Assembly (NCBI RefSeq): GCF_021183825.1
Contig: NZ_CP089211.1
Span: forward strand, 2,418,001-2,482,000
Direction: 5' to 3'
Length of the DNA: 64,000 nucleotides
From: Sinomicrobium kalidii
GTDB lineage: Bacteria; Bacteroidota; Bacteroidia; Flavobacteriales; Flavobacteriaceae
The translations under genes were made by a program, and so were the position numbers. Numbering within the stretch: position 1 is the stretch's first letter; each line of letters opens with the position of its first letter. Under the pieces are notes generated by a model, which was not told the origin of the DNA, did no database searches, and saw nothing but the letters and a program-made list of their open reading frames with translations. This document shows, in pieces, positions 9,086 to 16,977 of this stretch.

Positions 9086-9748
9086 ATGAAAGTAGCTGAT
9101 ATCAGCAAGCAAATTATAGAGGGCATAGCCCCTGTATTTATCGAAGAGGGCTTTAAAGTAAATAAACGTGCAAGGGAGTTTGTGCGTGAATACAATGGTT
9201 GTACCCAAATTTTTGATTTATTGTTTTATAAAAAAGGAGATACTATTGAGATAGAGCCTATTATTAGGATAAAAATAAAACATATTGAAGATATATATCA
9301 TCATATATCAATAGATCATAATGATATTTTTAGCACGTTAGGAAATAATTTGTATAAGGTAGTTAAACATTATGACGATAATATTGACATAGATTTTGAC
9401 GGGAAATCGAAGATGTTAGTAGAAGACGATAAAGATGTAAAAAAGCTCATAGAAGTAATCCCTATTTACTTTAAACGGGAGGGGCTACGTTATTTTAATG
9501 AGAATAGTTCTGTAGCGAGGGCTGACGAATTGTTAAACAAATACCCTCGGGAAATATCTATTCATAACTGGCTTTATCCTATGCGTGCCTGTCTGGCCAT
9601 TATAGCTGCAAAGCTCAATGATAATCCAAAATATAACGAATTGGTAAAAATCTATGAGGAAGAACTGGAAGATGCTTTGGACAGTTATAAGCAGGATTTT
9701 GCCAATCTCAAGAAATTTTTATCTGAAGAACTGACAAGCCACCCTTAA
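9086..9748 (+). CDS. Immunity candidate for the PD-(D/E)XK-like RHS tip
   Basis: The 220-aa protein starts 2 nt after the toxin stop. It has no signal peptide or membrane segment and is acidic and AT-rich, as expected for a cytosolic partner of a nuclease. It starts MKVADISKQIIEGIAPVF, includes an IEIEPIIRIKIKHIEDIYHH beta-alpha stretch, and ends in a long helix. I do not recognise a named family. The immunity role is inferred only from position directly behind the toxin tip and from matching compartment. Confidence 0.6.
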   Translation: MKVADISKQIIEGIAPVFIEEGFKVNKRAREFVREYNGCTQIFDLLFYKKGDTIEIEPIIRIKIKHIEDIYHHISIDHNDIFSTLGNNLYKVVKHYDDNIDIDFDGKSKMLVEDDKDVKKLIEVIPIYFKREGLRYFNENSSVARADELLNKYPREISIHNWLYPMRACLAIIAAKLNDNPKYNELVKIYEEELEDALDSYKQDFANLKKFLSEELTSHP

Positions 9749-9765
9749 CAGATGATCTGAAACAC

Positions 9766-9795
9766 AAACCGCCCGGAAAAAAAGGCGGTTTTTTT
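9766..9795. terminator. Rho-independent terminator, probably used from both sides
   Basis: AAACCGCC and GGCGGTTT form an 8-bp stem, with a T run on the + strand and an A run 5' of the stem that would be a T run on the minus strand. It closes the RHS/immunity operon on + and follows the stop of the regulator remnant on -. Anything downstream on + therefore needs its own promoter or readthrough. Confidence 0.75.
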
Positions 9796-9895
9796 ATGCG
9801 TAAGCCTCTTTGGTTTTAAAATCGCGTATAAGCGCATCCAAGAGGATATAGATGTGCTTTTTGTTTTCTTCGGAGAGCCTGGAGATCTCCCCCAG
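9794..9895 (-). pseudogene. 3' fragment of an XRE-type HTH regulator gene
   Basis: On the minus strand 33 codons end at a TAA (complement of 9794-9796). The peptide has ISRLSEENKKHIYILLDAL, then IRDFKTKEAYA at its end. This is the recognisable C-terminal tail of small Bacteroidota XRE-family repressors. The fragment begins at 9895 exactly where RHS coding sequence in the opposite direction begins (GCT, codon for A of AIGRFW), so the regulator gene was cut by insertion or recombination of RHS cassette 1. No HTH part remains. Confidence 0.65.
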
Positions 9896-10713
9896 CTATT
9901 GGACGTTTTTGGAGCATAGACCCATTGGCGGAAGAATACAGTTACCAATCGCCTTACAACTTCTCTGAAAATAGGGTTATTGATGCCTTTGAACTTGAAG
10001 GATTAGAAAAAATATCTATCCATACAAAAAGTTTTATTCCGTTCAAAACTCTTGGGCCTATAGGAGAAGGAGGAGGATATAGTGGAGATAACAGAGGTTT
10101 TGGTGATGCAGGGAAATCAAGGATGACAGGTAGATTTGGTTTAAACCTTTCAGGTAGTGGAATTACCTTAACGGGTAAAGATGCGAGTGGAGCAGATACT
10201 TATGACAGTGATGGAAACTTTATCACCCATTCAGAAGCAGGATTTGAAGGAGATGTTACTTTTGGAGAGAACAGTATGTCAGATGGTACTTCTGCGGCTA
10301 CTGATTTAGGGTTCCATATAAGTGGGAATAATGATGCTATATTTGGTTCCCCAGATATTGATGTAAAAGGAGCGTTAGGTATTGGAGTGGTTGAAAATAA
10401 AGATGGTAGCAGTACTGCTGTAATATCAGGAGAAATGTTTGGAGATAAATTTCCAGCTAATGAAACTTTTATGACAGACCAATCAGGAGCGAGAATATTT
10501 TTAGGTGTTTCAGGAGCTGATGGCACACCATTAACTTCGTTGCCTGGGAATAATAGCCGAACAATGTCAACATTTACAATAAATGTTAACTTTAATTCTG
10601 ATGGTAATGCTACAGGAGTTAACTATAATGGCACAAATTATTCTATTGAAGATTGGAATAAAAGATTTACGAGCTTAAATGCTGCAAGTAATGTATCAAC
10701 CAATAATGATTAA
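9895..10713 (+). CDS. Orphan RHS cassette 1: core tip plus unrecognised toxin domain
   Basis: The open frame of 272 codons starts abruptly inside the RHS core (AIGRFWSIDPLAEEY) and has no credible start codon; a TTG at 9925 is the only option near the front. The core tip ends in FELEGLE (ELEG at codons 33-36), the same variant as in the full-length gene. The ~235-residue tip is rich in Gly, Ser and Asn, with GEGGGYSGDNRGFGDAG near the front and an FTINVNFNSDGNATGVNY strand near the end. I do not recognise the domain. The next gene is a small membrane protein, so the target may be in the envelope. The cassette is probably silent until recombined behind a full RHS 5' part. Confidence 0.6.
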   Translation, partial: AIGRFWSIDPLAEEYSYQSPYNFSENRVIDAFELEGLEKISIHTKSFIPFKTLGPIGEGGGYSGDNRGFGDAGKSRMTGRFGLNLSGSGITLTGKDASGADTYDSDGNFITHSEAGFEGDVTFGENSMSDGTSAATDLGFHISGNNDAIFGSPDIDVKGALGIGVVENKDGSSTAVISGEMFGDKFPANETFMTDQSGARIFLGVSGADGTPLTSLPGNNSRTMSTFTINVNFNSDGNATGVNYNGTNYSIEDWNKRFTSLNAASNVSTNND

Positions 10714-10719
10714 TTAGAA

Positions 10720-11040
10720 ATGGATATTTTAAAAATTTTAGGAACAATATGGATGTATGTGTATCCTGTTCTTCTTGTGAGTACTTTATTGGTTGTAATA
10801 TTAAATGTTGTAGGATATAAACATGAAAGAATACATCAATATGGTATCTTTAGTAAGATTTTTGTATCATTAATGATAGCTTCTTTTATTTATTATCTTT
10901 ACGATGCACTTCCAAGAAGCAATAAAGGCTTTATTGAGTTAGCACAAGGATTTTATGAATGGGCAATATATTTAGCTTTTTATTTTTTAATAATTAGTCT
11001 TATAGGTACTGCATTGTTCATCTTTTTTAAGAAACAATAA
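10720..11040 (+). CDS. Small membrane protein, immunity candidate of cassette 1
   Basis: The 106-aa protein starts 6 nt after the toxin tip stop. Three hydrophobic segments are visible: about 11-29 (VYPVLLVSTLLVVILNVVG), 47-64 (IFVSLMIASFIYYLYDAL) and 84-102 (AIYLAFYFLIISLIGTALF). The gene is AT-rich like the toxin tip. A small polytopic membrane protein directly after a toxin domain is a common arrangement for immunity against envelope-acting toxins, but that role is inference. Confidence 0.6.
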   Translation: MDILKILGTIWMYVYPVLLVSTLLVVILNVVGYKHERIHQYGIFSKIFVSLMIASFIYYLYDALPRSNKGFIELAQGFYEWAIYLAFYFLIISLIGTALFIFFKKQ

Positions 11041-11046
11041 GAAAAG

Positions 11047-12948
11047 TTGAAACCGCCTGCATGTGGACTGAACCCCGTTGGCAGAGGATTATACCCGGCT
11101 ATTGGAAGGTTCTGGCAGATAGATCCCTTGGCTGAGGATTATATGTACAATTCGACCTATGCATTCCAAGAAAACAAGTTAGGTGCACTGTATAATGGCA
11201 ATATAGCAGAGACCTATTGGAAAACGGCCAATGACAATACGTTAAGGCGATATGCTTATACCTATGACGCTTTGAACCGTATTACCTCGGGATTGTATAA
11301 CGGAGGCGGACATACCAACCGCTATACGTTAAAGGACATCGCCTATGACAAAAACGGGAATATTACCCAACTGACCCGTAATGGCGCCATAAATACCAAT
11401 GCCTCTTCATTTGGAGAAATGGACAGGTTGAGCTATGCGTATTACAATGGGGGTAATTTTTTAGTCAAGGTAAGTGATGCCGCCAATAAGGTTTATGGTT
11501 TTAAGGATGGCGGTAATACGGATAATGATTATGGCCGGGATGCCAATGGCAATACCACAAGGGACAAGAACAAAGGGATTACATCTATTGCCTATAATCA
11601 TCTAAATCTACCGACCCGGATAAGTTTTGGAACCAATAAAATTGACTATATTTACGATGCCTCGGGTACCAAGTTAAAGAAGGCGGTTACTGAGGGAAGT
11701 TCTGTGACAACTACCGAGTATGCAGGGAAGTATATCTATGAAAATGGTTCTTTGACATTTTTTAGTCATCCAGAGGGGTATGTAACTAAGGAGAACAGTG
11801 CGTTTAAATATGTGTATCAGTATAAGGATCATTTGGGGAACGTTAGACTGTCCTACTCGGATATGAACAATGACGGTGCTGTGGACAGTTCCGAGATAAT
11901 GGATGAGAAAAATTACTATCCTTTCGGGGGAACCCATGCTGGATACAATACTCAAGTACAAGGCACATACCATCCTTACGGTTATAATGGCAAAGAGGAG
12001 AACGATGAACTCGGCCTGCAATGGATGGATTATGGAGTGAGAAATTATGACAAGTGGCTTGGACGCTGGATGAACCTTGACCCATTGGCTGAGAAGTACT
12101 CTAATCTTAGTCCTTTTTCTTATGTTGCCAATAATGTTGTTAATGCCATTGACCCAGATGGAAGATTAATAATCTTTGTTGGAGGATTAAGATTATGGGC
12201 AGGTAACTCTGACCAAACTTGGGGCAAATCAGGAATTTATTATTCAGATGTATTCAACTATTGGCGAACAAAACCAGGAGAAGTAAATTCTTTTGGGCAG
12301 AAAGCTGATATAGTGGGAACATTTGCAAGAATACATAACGATAACCATCATATGTTTACAAGTGGCTCTTCTCATTGGAACTCACAGGCAGACCAAAGAC
12401 GTTCGGAAGGTGTTAGTAAAGCCAAAAAGTTCTATCGTATGTACAAAAAAGGTAAAGTGGCATTAGCTGACAATGAAACCATAAAAATAGTATCACATAG
12501 TCAAGGAGGTGCTCACGCTGCTGGTTTTGCAGACCAATTGATGACATATAAGGATGCTGATGGCAATTCATTGTTCAATGTAGAAGTTATTTACTACATA
12601 ACGCCACATCAACCAGGGGACATCACCCACCCTGATGGTCCACAAGGGTATCAATGGAGTCATTTTAACGATGCTGTTACTAATGCAGAAGGTTGGATGT
12701 CTTGGGTTAACGGTGGTAGTGGCCACGCTATAATTAAAAACCTATCCTCAATTAATCAATTCTTTGAAGGCACTATTTTAGGAGGGGAAGGACAGCCAGA
12801 AGCAACGGGAGCGACAGGAAATCGAAATGGTCATAATGTTACGGACAACCAGCAGAATATAATAAACACATTAAACGATTTTTGTAAGCAAAACCCAGGT
12901 AAGTGTAGAGAAGTAGAGTTAGTACCAAATAACGCAAATAATGACTAA
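11047..12948 (+). CDS. Orphan RHS cassette 2: RHS core plus lipase-like toxin
   Basis: The 633-codon frame starts at a TTG with no convincing start signal. Codons 18-45 are the leftover tip of another cassette, and real RHS core runs from 11183. The core is almost identical to the full-length gene up to 11745, then diverges into a second core type ending WLGRWMNLDPLAEKY and DPDG (369-372). The toxin tip (about 373-633) has IVSHSQGGAHAAGF with Ser485 in a G/SxSxG-type nucleophile elbow, and a YYITPHQPGD strand after it, typical of alpha/beta-hydrolase lipases. A phospholipase attacking membranes is the likely activity. The immunity candidate overlaps the end by 8 nt. Probably silent as it stands. 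Confidence 0.75.
   Translation: MKPPACGLNPVGRGLYPAIGRFWQIDPLAEDYMYNSTYAFQENKLGALYNGNIAETYWKTANDNTLRRYAYTYDALNRITSGLYNGGGHTNRYTLKDIAYDKNGNITQLTRNGAINTNASSFGEMDRLSYAYYNGGNFLVKVSDAANKVYGFKDGGNTDNDYGRDANGNTTRDKNKGITSIAYNHLNLPTRISFGTNKIDYIYDASGTKLKKAVTEGSSVTTTEYAGKYIYENGSLTFFSHPEGYVTKENSAFKYVYQYKDHLGNVRLSYSDMNNDGAVDSSEIMDEKNYYPFGGTHAGYNTQVQGTYHPYGYNGKEENDELGLQWMDYGVRNYDKWLGRWMNLDPLAEKYSNLSPFSYVANNVVNAIDPDGRLIIFVGGLRLWAGNSDQTWGKSGIYYSDVFNYWRTKPGEVNSFGQKADIVGTFARIHNDNHHMFTSGSSHWNSQADQRRSEGVSKAKKFYRMYKKGKVALADNETIKIVSHSQGGAHAAGFADQLMTYKDADGNSLFNVEVIYYITPHQPGDITHPDGPQGYQWSHFNDAVTNAEGWMSWVNGGSGHAIIKNLSSINQFFEGTILGGEGQPEATGATGNRNGHNVTDNQQNIINTLNDFCKQNPGKCREVELVPNNANND
11098..11182 (+). pseudogene. Truncated RHS core tip that has lost its toxin
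   Basis: This stretch encodes AIGRFWQIDPLAEDYMYNS and then TYAFQENKLG, equivalent to residues ~941-969 of the full-length RHS protein. At 11183 the frame switches without a gap into an earlier part of the RHS core (ALYNGNIAETYW). This is a deletion or recombination scar: the tip and immunity genes once attached here are gone, and the reading frame is preserved by chance or selection. Confidence 0.7.
11183..11745 (+). repeat. RHS-core block nearly identical to 7466-8028
   Basis: The block begins at the scar after QENKLG and ends at the codon for the N of KYIYEN. It differs from 7466-8028 at only a few positions by eye, for example a C/T at 11401, an A/G near 11677 and a short cluster before 11700. 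Such low divergence beside completely different flanks indicates recent recombination. Confidence 0.85.
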
Positions 12949-13558
12949 TAACGCTAAATACATTATCATGATATTGTTTTTATCTTCTCTTTTAATACAA
13001 GCGTGTAAAACACAAAAGTTATCAAAGGAGGATAAAGAATGGCAACCATACTCTAAAGGAGATGTATTGGTGTTCAAGTCAAGTTATAACAAGAGAGATT
13101 CTATCTTTATCGACAAGATAGAATCTCACTCTAACCCTAATGACCCTTTAAGCACTGGTAAAAAGAAGTATGAATTTTTATTTGTCTCTGGGGAAATCAC
13201 ATTACAAGAACCGATAAAGACTAAATTAGGTCACACTTTTGACAGAGAAAGAATAGATGTTTTACAAATGACTTTAGATGATAGTCATTCATATATGAAG
13301 TTTGTGTTTAGTAAAAAGTCTGATTCATTAAAATACCCTACAACAGTTTTGTCTATCAATGAGTTAAAAGAAAAAATTGATGGGGATAGTTCTGTTAAAA
13401 TAAAAGCCGAAGAATATTATGATTTACCGTTTGATTATGATTTAGAAAGTTTTTGGTGGAGTAAGAAATACGGTTATACGCGTTATGAATTTAAGAACGG
13501 TGTTTACTGGGAATTGGAAAAGTTTATACGTAAAGGAATGAATATTTTAGAAGAATAA
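12941..13558 (+). CDS. Lipoprotein, immunity candidate for the lipase-like tip
   Basis: The 205-aa protein overlaps the toxin frame by 8 nt. Residues 1-22 form a lipoprotein signal peptide with LLIQAC as lipobox, so the mature protein would be membrane-anchored in the periplasm or on the surface. The mature part is Lys/Asp/Ser-rich, with VLVFKSSYNKRDSIFIDKIE and a terminal FWWSKKYGYTRYEFKNGVYW. No family is recognised. Extracytoplasmic location fits protection against a membrane-attacking lipase arriving from outside. The immunity role is inferred from position. Confidence 0.65.
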   Translation: MTNNAKYIIMILFLSSLLIQACKTQKLSKEDKEWQPYSKGDVLVFKSSYNKRDSIFIDKIESHSNPNDPLSTGKKKYEFLFVSGEITLQEPIKTKLGHTFDRERIDVLQMTLDDSHSYMKFVFSKKSDSLKYPTTVLSINELKEKIDGDSSVKIKAEEYYDLPFDYDLESFWWSKKYGYTRYEFKNGVYWELEKFIRKGMNILEE

Positions 13559-13569
13559 AAGAGCTGACA

Positions 13570-13848
13570 ATGGCAAAGTTTAACTACAAAATAACCATTT
13601 TAAACGCTCTATCTTACCTGTACATTTTAGGCTGTCTGGTATATACGATTTTTAAATGGGAAATTTTATCGAAAGAAGAAGGTTGGGGAGTAGTCGCAAT
13701 GCTTGGTTTAATCTCTATTGGTTTAATCCCTCTGTTAATTGATTTGGTTCTTCAAGCTTTTATCAAGAAAAAAACGACACTTAATATAATCGGCCTATTA
13801 GTGGCAATTACAATTATAATTTTGTTTTTGCCTTATATAAAAGGATAA
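13570..13848 (+). CDS. Small membrane protein, second gene behind the lipase cassette
   Basis: The 92-aa protein starts 11 nt after the lipoprotein stop. Hydrophobic segments lie at about 12-29 (ALSYLYILGCLVYTIF), 40-62 (GVVAMLGLISIGLIPLLIDLV) and 73-90 (TLNIIGLLVAITIIILFL). It could be a second immunity factor for the envelope-acting toxin or a bystander carried with the cassette. No family is recognised. Confidence 0.55.
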   Translation: MAKFNYKITILNALSYLYILGCLVYTIFKWEILSKEEGWGVVAMLGLISIGLIPLLIDLVLQAFIKKKTTLNIIGLLVAITIIILFLPYIKG

Positions 13849-13883
13849 TCACCACTCTTCGGAGGAATACCCCGGGTAAACCA

Positions 13884-15599
13884 TTGCAGACCATTGACTA
13901 TACCTATAATGTACGGGGCTGGCTGAAAGCGATCAATAACCCGGATGCGGCATTGGGAGAGCAATTATTTGCCTTTGGTATCCGGTATAATGACCCTGCT
14001 TATAACCCTACTGACCGGGCCTTGTACAATGGCAATATCTCGGAGACCTATTGGCGGACGGCCAATGATGACCGGAGGCGGAATTACCGCTACACCTATG
14101 ATGCCCTGAACCGTATTACAGGAGCAACAAATACCGGGGCCGGGGAATACACCAGGTACGAGCTAAAGAATGTAGCCTATGACAAGAACGGAAACATTAC
14201 CGATCTGACCCGCAATGGCTGGCAGAACAGCAGTAATTACGACAATATGGATGTATTGGACTATCGCTATAATTCCACCAACAAATTACTAAAGGTCATA
14301 GATACGGGAAACAAGAGTTATGGCTTTAAAGATGGAACCAATACCAATAATGATTATACCTATGATACCAATGGTAACCTGGAAAGTGATACCAATAAAG
14401 GCATTACAGGAATTACCTATAATCATTTAAACTTACCCACTCGGATTAGCTTTGGAGCCAACAGAATTGATTATATTTACGATGCCTCGGGGATCAAGTT
14501 AAAGAAGGCGGTCACCCAGGGAAGTTCTGTGACAAATACGGAGTATGCCGGGAATTATATTTACGAAAACGGTGCTTTGGCATTTTTTAGCCATTCTGAA
14601 GGGTATGTAACCAAGGAAAATAATGTTTTCAAGTATGTGTATCAGTATAAGGATCATTTAGGCAACGTACGGCTTTCTTATGCCAATACTGGAACCAGCA
14701 GTGTTCCGCAACTGGAAATTATCGAAGAGAATAACTATTACCCATTTGGCCTGGAACATAGAGGGTACAATAATGTGATTAATGGACCTGAGTATCCTTA
14801 TGATTATCAGGGTAAAGAAAACCAAAAAGAACTTGGATTAAACTGGCACGACTTCGGGGCGAGGAACTATGACGCGGCTTTGGGTAGATGGATGACTGTT
14901 GATCCAATGGCGGATGAAAGAGATTGGATGACTCCATACAATTTTGTGCAGAATAGTCCTTTATATAGAATAGATCCTGATGGATTAACAGATTTTAAAT
15001 TGGACAGGAAAACAGGAGAAATTACTCAAGTTGGAGAAGCAAATGACGACCCGGATAGAATAGTAAAAACAGATAAGGAAGGTAATGTAAAGAAGAAAGG
15101 AGAAGGTTTTTTAGGTTTCTTAGTAAAAAAATCTGAAAGAGGAAAGGCTAAAGTAGCTATTGGAGATATTGAAAAAGGAATTCTTAAAGATGGACAGAAT
15201 TTTAAGATGGAAGATAATGTTATAGATGTGGGAGGTGAAGGTCAACCTACATTAGAAAGGGTGAAAGAATTTACTTTAAAGTTGTCAAATTATATTGATA
15301 AAGAAATTGGGGGGTATTTTCTTTCGGGAAAACAAGAAAATAATATAAGCCATGTTTATTTAAGTCGTTATGTAAATAATACCGCTCAGGAAGCCAGATC
15401 TCCTTTTTTATTACATTCTGTCAGACCTGATTTATTTAACAAAGTTAAAACGCGGACTCATTTTCATACGCATCTATCGCGTTTTAGGGATAGTGATAGG
15501 TTAAGACCTTCTGAAGCTGATAGGAATTTTAAGAAAGGGCAGAAAAGTTTGATTGAAAAATTTATATTATTAACTAATCCAGAACCTGTTGAATATTAA
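13884..15599 (+). CDS. Orphan RHS cassette 3: RHS core plus JAB-like metalloprotease toxin
   Basis: RHS-like coding begins at about 13864 (NTPGKPLQTIDYTYNVRGWL) and no proper start exists; the TTG at 13884 is nominal. The core is a divergent relative of the full-length gene and ends GRWMTVDPMADE and then DPDG (364-367). The tip has a Lys-rich linker and, near the C-terminus, His528-x-His530 followed by Ser543-x-x-Asp546 (THFHTHLSRF...PSEAD). This is the HxH...SxxD metal-binding signature of JAB/JAMM peptidases and matches JAB-type toxins known from RHS tips. Isopeptidase or peptidase activity is expected. A lipoprotein gene follows after 3 nt. Probably silent without recombination. Confidence 0.75.
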   Translation: MQTIDYTYNVRGWLKAINNPDAALGEQLFAFGIRYNDPAYNPTDRALYNGNISETYWRTANDDRRRNYRYTYDALNRITGATNTGAGEYTRYELKNVAYDKNGNITDLTRNGWQNSSNYDNMDVLDYRYNSTNKLLKVIDTGNKSYGFKDGTNTNNDYTYDTNGNLESDTNKGITGITYNHLNLPTRISFGANRIDYIYDASGIKLKKAVTQGSSVTNTEYAGNYIYENGALAFFSHSEGYVTKENNVFKYVYQYKDHLGNVRLSYANTGTSSVPQLEIIEENNYYPFGLEHRGYNNVINGPEYPYDYQGKENQKELGLNWHDFGARNYDAALGRWMTVDPMADERDWMTPYNFVQNSPLYRIDPDGLTDFKLDRKTGEITQVGEANDDPDRIVKTDKEGNVKKKGEGFLGFLVKKSERGKAKVAIGDIEKGILKDGQNFKMEDNVIDVGGEGQPTLERVKEFTLKLSNYIDKEIGGYFLSGKQENNISHVYLSRYVNNTAQEARSPFLLHSVRPDLFNKVKTRTHFHTHLSRFRDSDRLRPSEADRNFKKGQKSLIEKFILLTNPEPVEY

Positions 15600-15602
15600 T
15601 AA

Positions 15603-16172
15603 ATGAAACTACATAATTATATATTTATTGTTCTTGTATTTTTTTTGATAAATTGTTCTTCATGGAAAAGAATGTTGGTTGATAAAGGCACTCAAAATGA
15701 TGCTGTTCAAAATGCTATTATTGACTTTTTATACACGAGTAGGCTTAGCAAAAGTGATAGTGTATTTTCTATCTATGTTGAAAATATAGATGATAATGTT
15801 TTAGGAGTTAAAGTAGGAGGTGAATTTAATAAGTTGCTTCCTGGTCCGGAAAATAGGATTGGGACTAAAAGTTCCGATTTCCCATCACGCTATATTGAAA
15901 AGGAAGGGAAATTGTTTTATTGGGTTGATTCAACACATATTTTAACAAAAGATATGGTTTCTATTTTATCCAAATATAATCATATCGATTCGTTAAATGT
16001 TAATGGATTTATAGGAATCCCCGAGACAAGTTCATTAATAGACGATTCCAAGAAAGTGGTTCACTACTTTTTTTGCAAAAGTAATATATCAATGTATAAA
16101 AAAGTTACAACCAATATCGGAATGGGGTATTACGAACCTCCAAAACTGGATTGCCCGCTCTATGAAGAGTAG
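15603..16172 (+). CDS. Lipoprotein, immunity candidate for the JAB-like tip
   Basis: The 189-aa protein starts 3 nt after the toxin stop. The signal peptide ends in the lipobox FLINC at residues 14-18. The mature part is mostly beta/polar with no recognised domain. The last codons (CPLYEE) run into a REP-like palindrome, so the C-terminal few residues may have been altered when that element arrived. Assignment as an immunity protein rests on position; an extracytoplasmic partner for a JAB peptidase is unexpected if the toxin acts in the cytosol. Confidence 0.6.
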   Translation: MKLHNYIFIVLVFFLINCSSWKRMLVDKGTQNDAVQNAIIDFLYTSRLSKSDSVFSIYVENIDDNVLGVKVGGEFNKLLPGPENRIGTKSSDFPSRYIEKEGKLFYWVDSTHILTKDMVSILSKYNHIDSLNVNGFIGIPETSSLIDDSKKVVHYFFCKSNISMYKKVTTNIGMGYYEPPKLDCPLYEE

Positions 16173-16204
16173 CTGGCGCATCGAATGTCTCCGACTTCGC
16201 AGCC
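16154..16204. repeat. REP-like element between cassettes 3 and 4
   Basis: A CCCGCTCTATGAAG half is followed by AGCTGGCGCATCGAATGTC and TCCGACTTCGCAGCC. The last ~25 bases are identical to 19071-19095 and the first 14 nearly identical to 19045-19058. The core GCGAA...TTCGC is palindromic. It abuts RHS coding sequence that starts at 16206. Confidence 0.75.
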
Positions 16205-16205
16205 C

Positions 16206-16977
16206 CCCAGAAGGTGAACAACCAGGCAGAAGAACTGATTGCTGAAAACACCTATGACGACCTGGGGCAACTGGAGCAGAAAAAGGTAGGGAATACCCAA
16301 AGCAAGCCGTTACAGAGCATTAACTATGCTTATAATGTACGGGGCTGGCTAAAGGAGATCAACGACGCAGATAACCTGGGGAACAGTCTGTTCGGTTTCC
16401 AGGTGAATTACAACACCAGCCGCAGTGGAGCGGTACCTGCACTGTATAATGGCAATATAGCAGAGACCTATTGGAAAACGGCCAATGACAATACGTTAAG
16501 GCGATATGCTTATACCTATGATGCTTTGAACCGTATTACCTCGGGATTGTATAACGGAGGCGGACATACCAACCGCTATACGTTAAAGGACATCGCCTAT
16601 GACAAAAACGGGAATATTACCCAACTGACCCGTAATGGCGCCATAAATACCAATGCCTCTTCATTTGGAGAAATGGACAGGTTGAGCTATGCGTATTACA
16701 ATGGGGGGAATTTTTTAGTCAAGGTAAGTGATGCCGCCAATAAGACCTATGGTTTTAAGGATGGCAGTAATACAGATAATGATTATGGCCGGGATGCCAA
16801 TGGGAATACCACAAGGGACAGGAACAAGGGGATTACATCTATTGCCTATAATCATCTAAATCTACCGACCCGGATAAGTTTTGGAACCAATAAAATTGAC
16901 TATATTTACGATGCCTCGGGGATCAAGTTAGAGAAGGCGGTTACCCGGGGAAGTTCTGTGACAATTACCGAGTATGC
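16206..16977 (+). repeat. RHS-core block matching 7234-8005
   Basis: The block is the same length as its partner (772 bp), with scattered silent and conservative differences, giving mid-90s percent identity by eye. It begins directly after the REP-like element and ends at EYA, where the two cores diverge. Confidence 0.85.

Noticed and set aside
9745..9948. 67-codon minus-strand frame across the terminator
   Set aside because: It is in a different frame from the HTH-tail peptide and reads through the terminator into RHS sequence.
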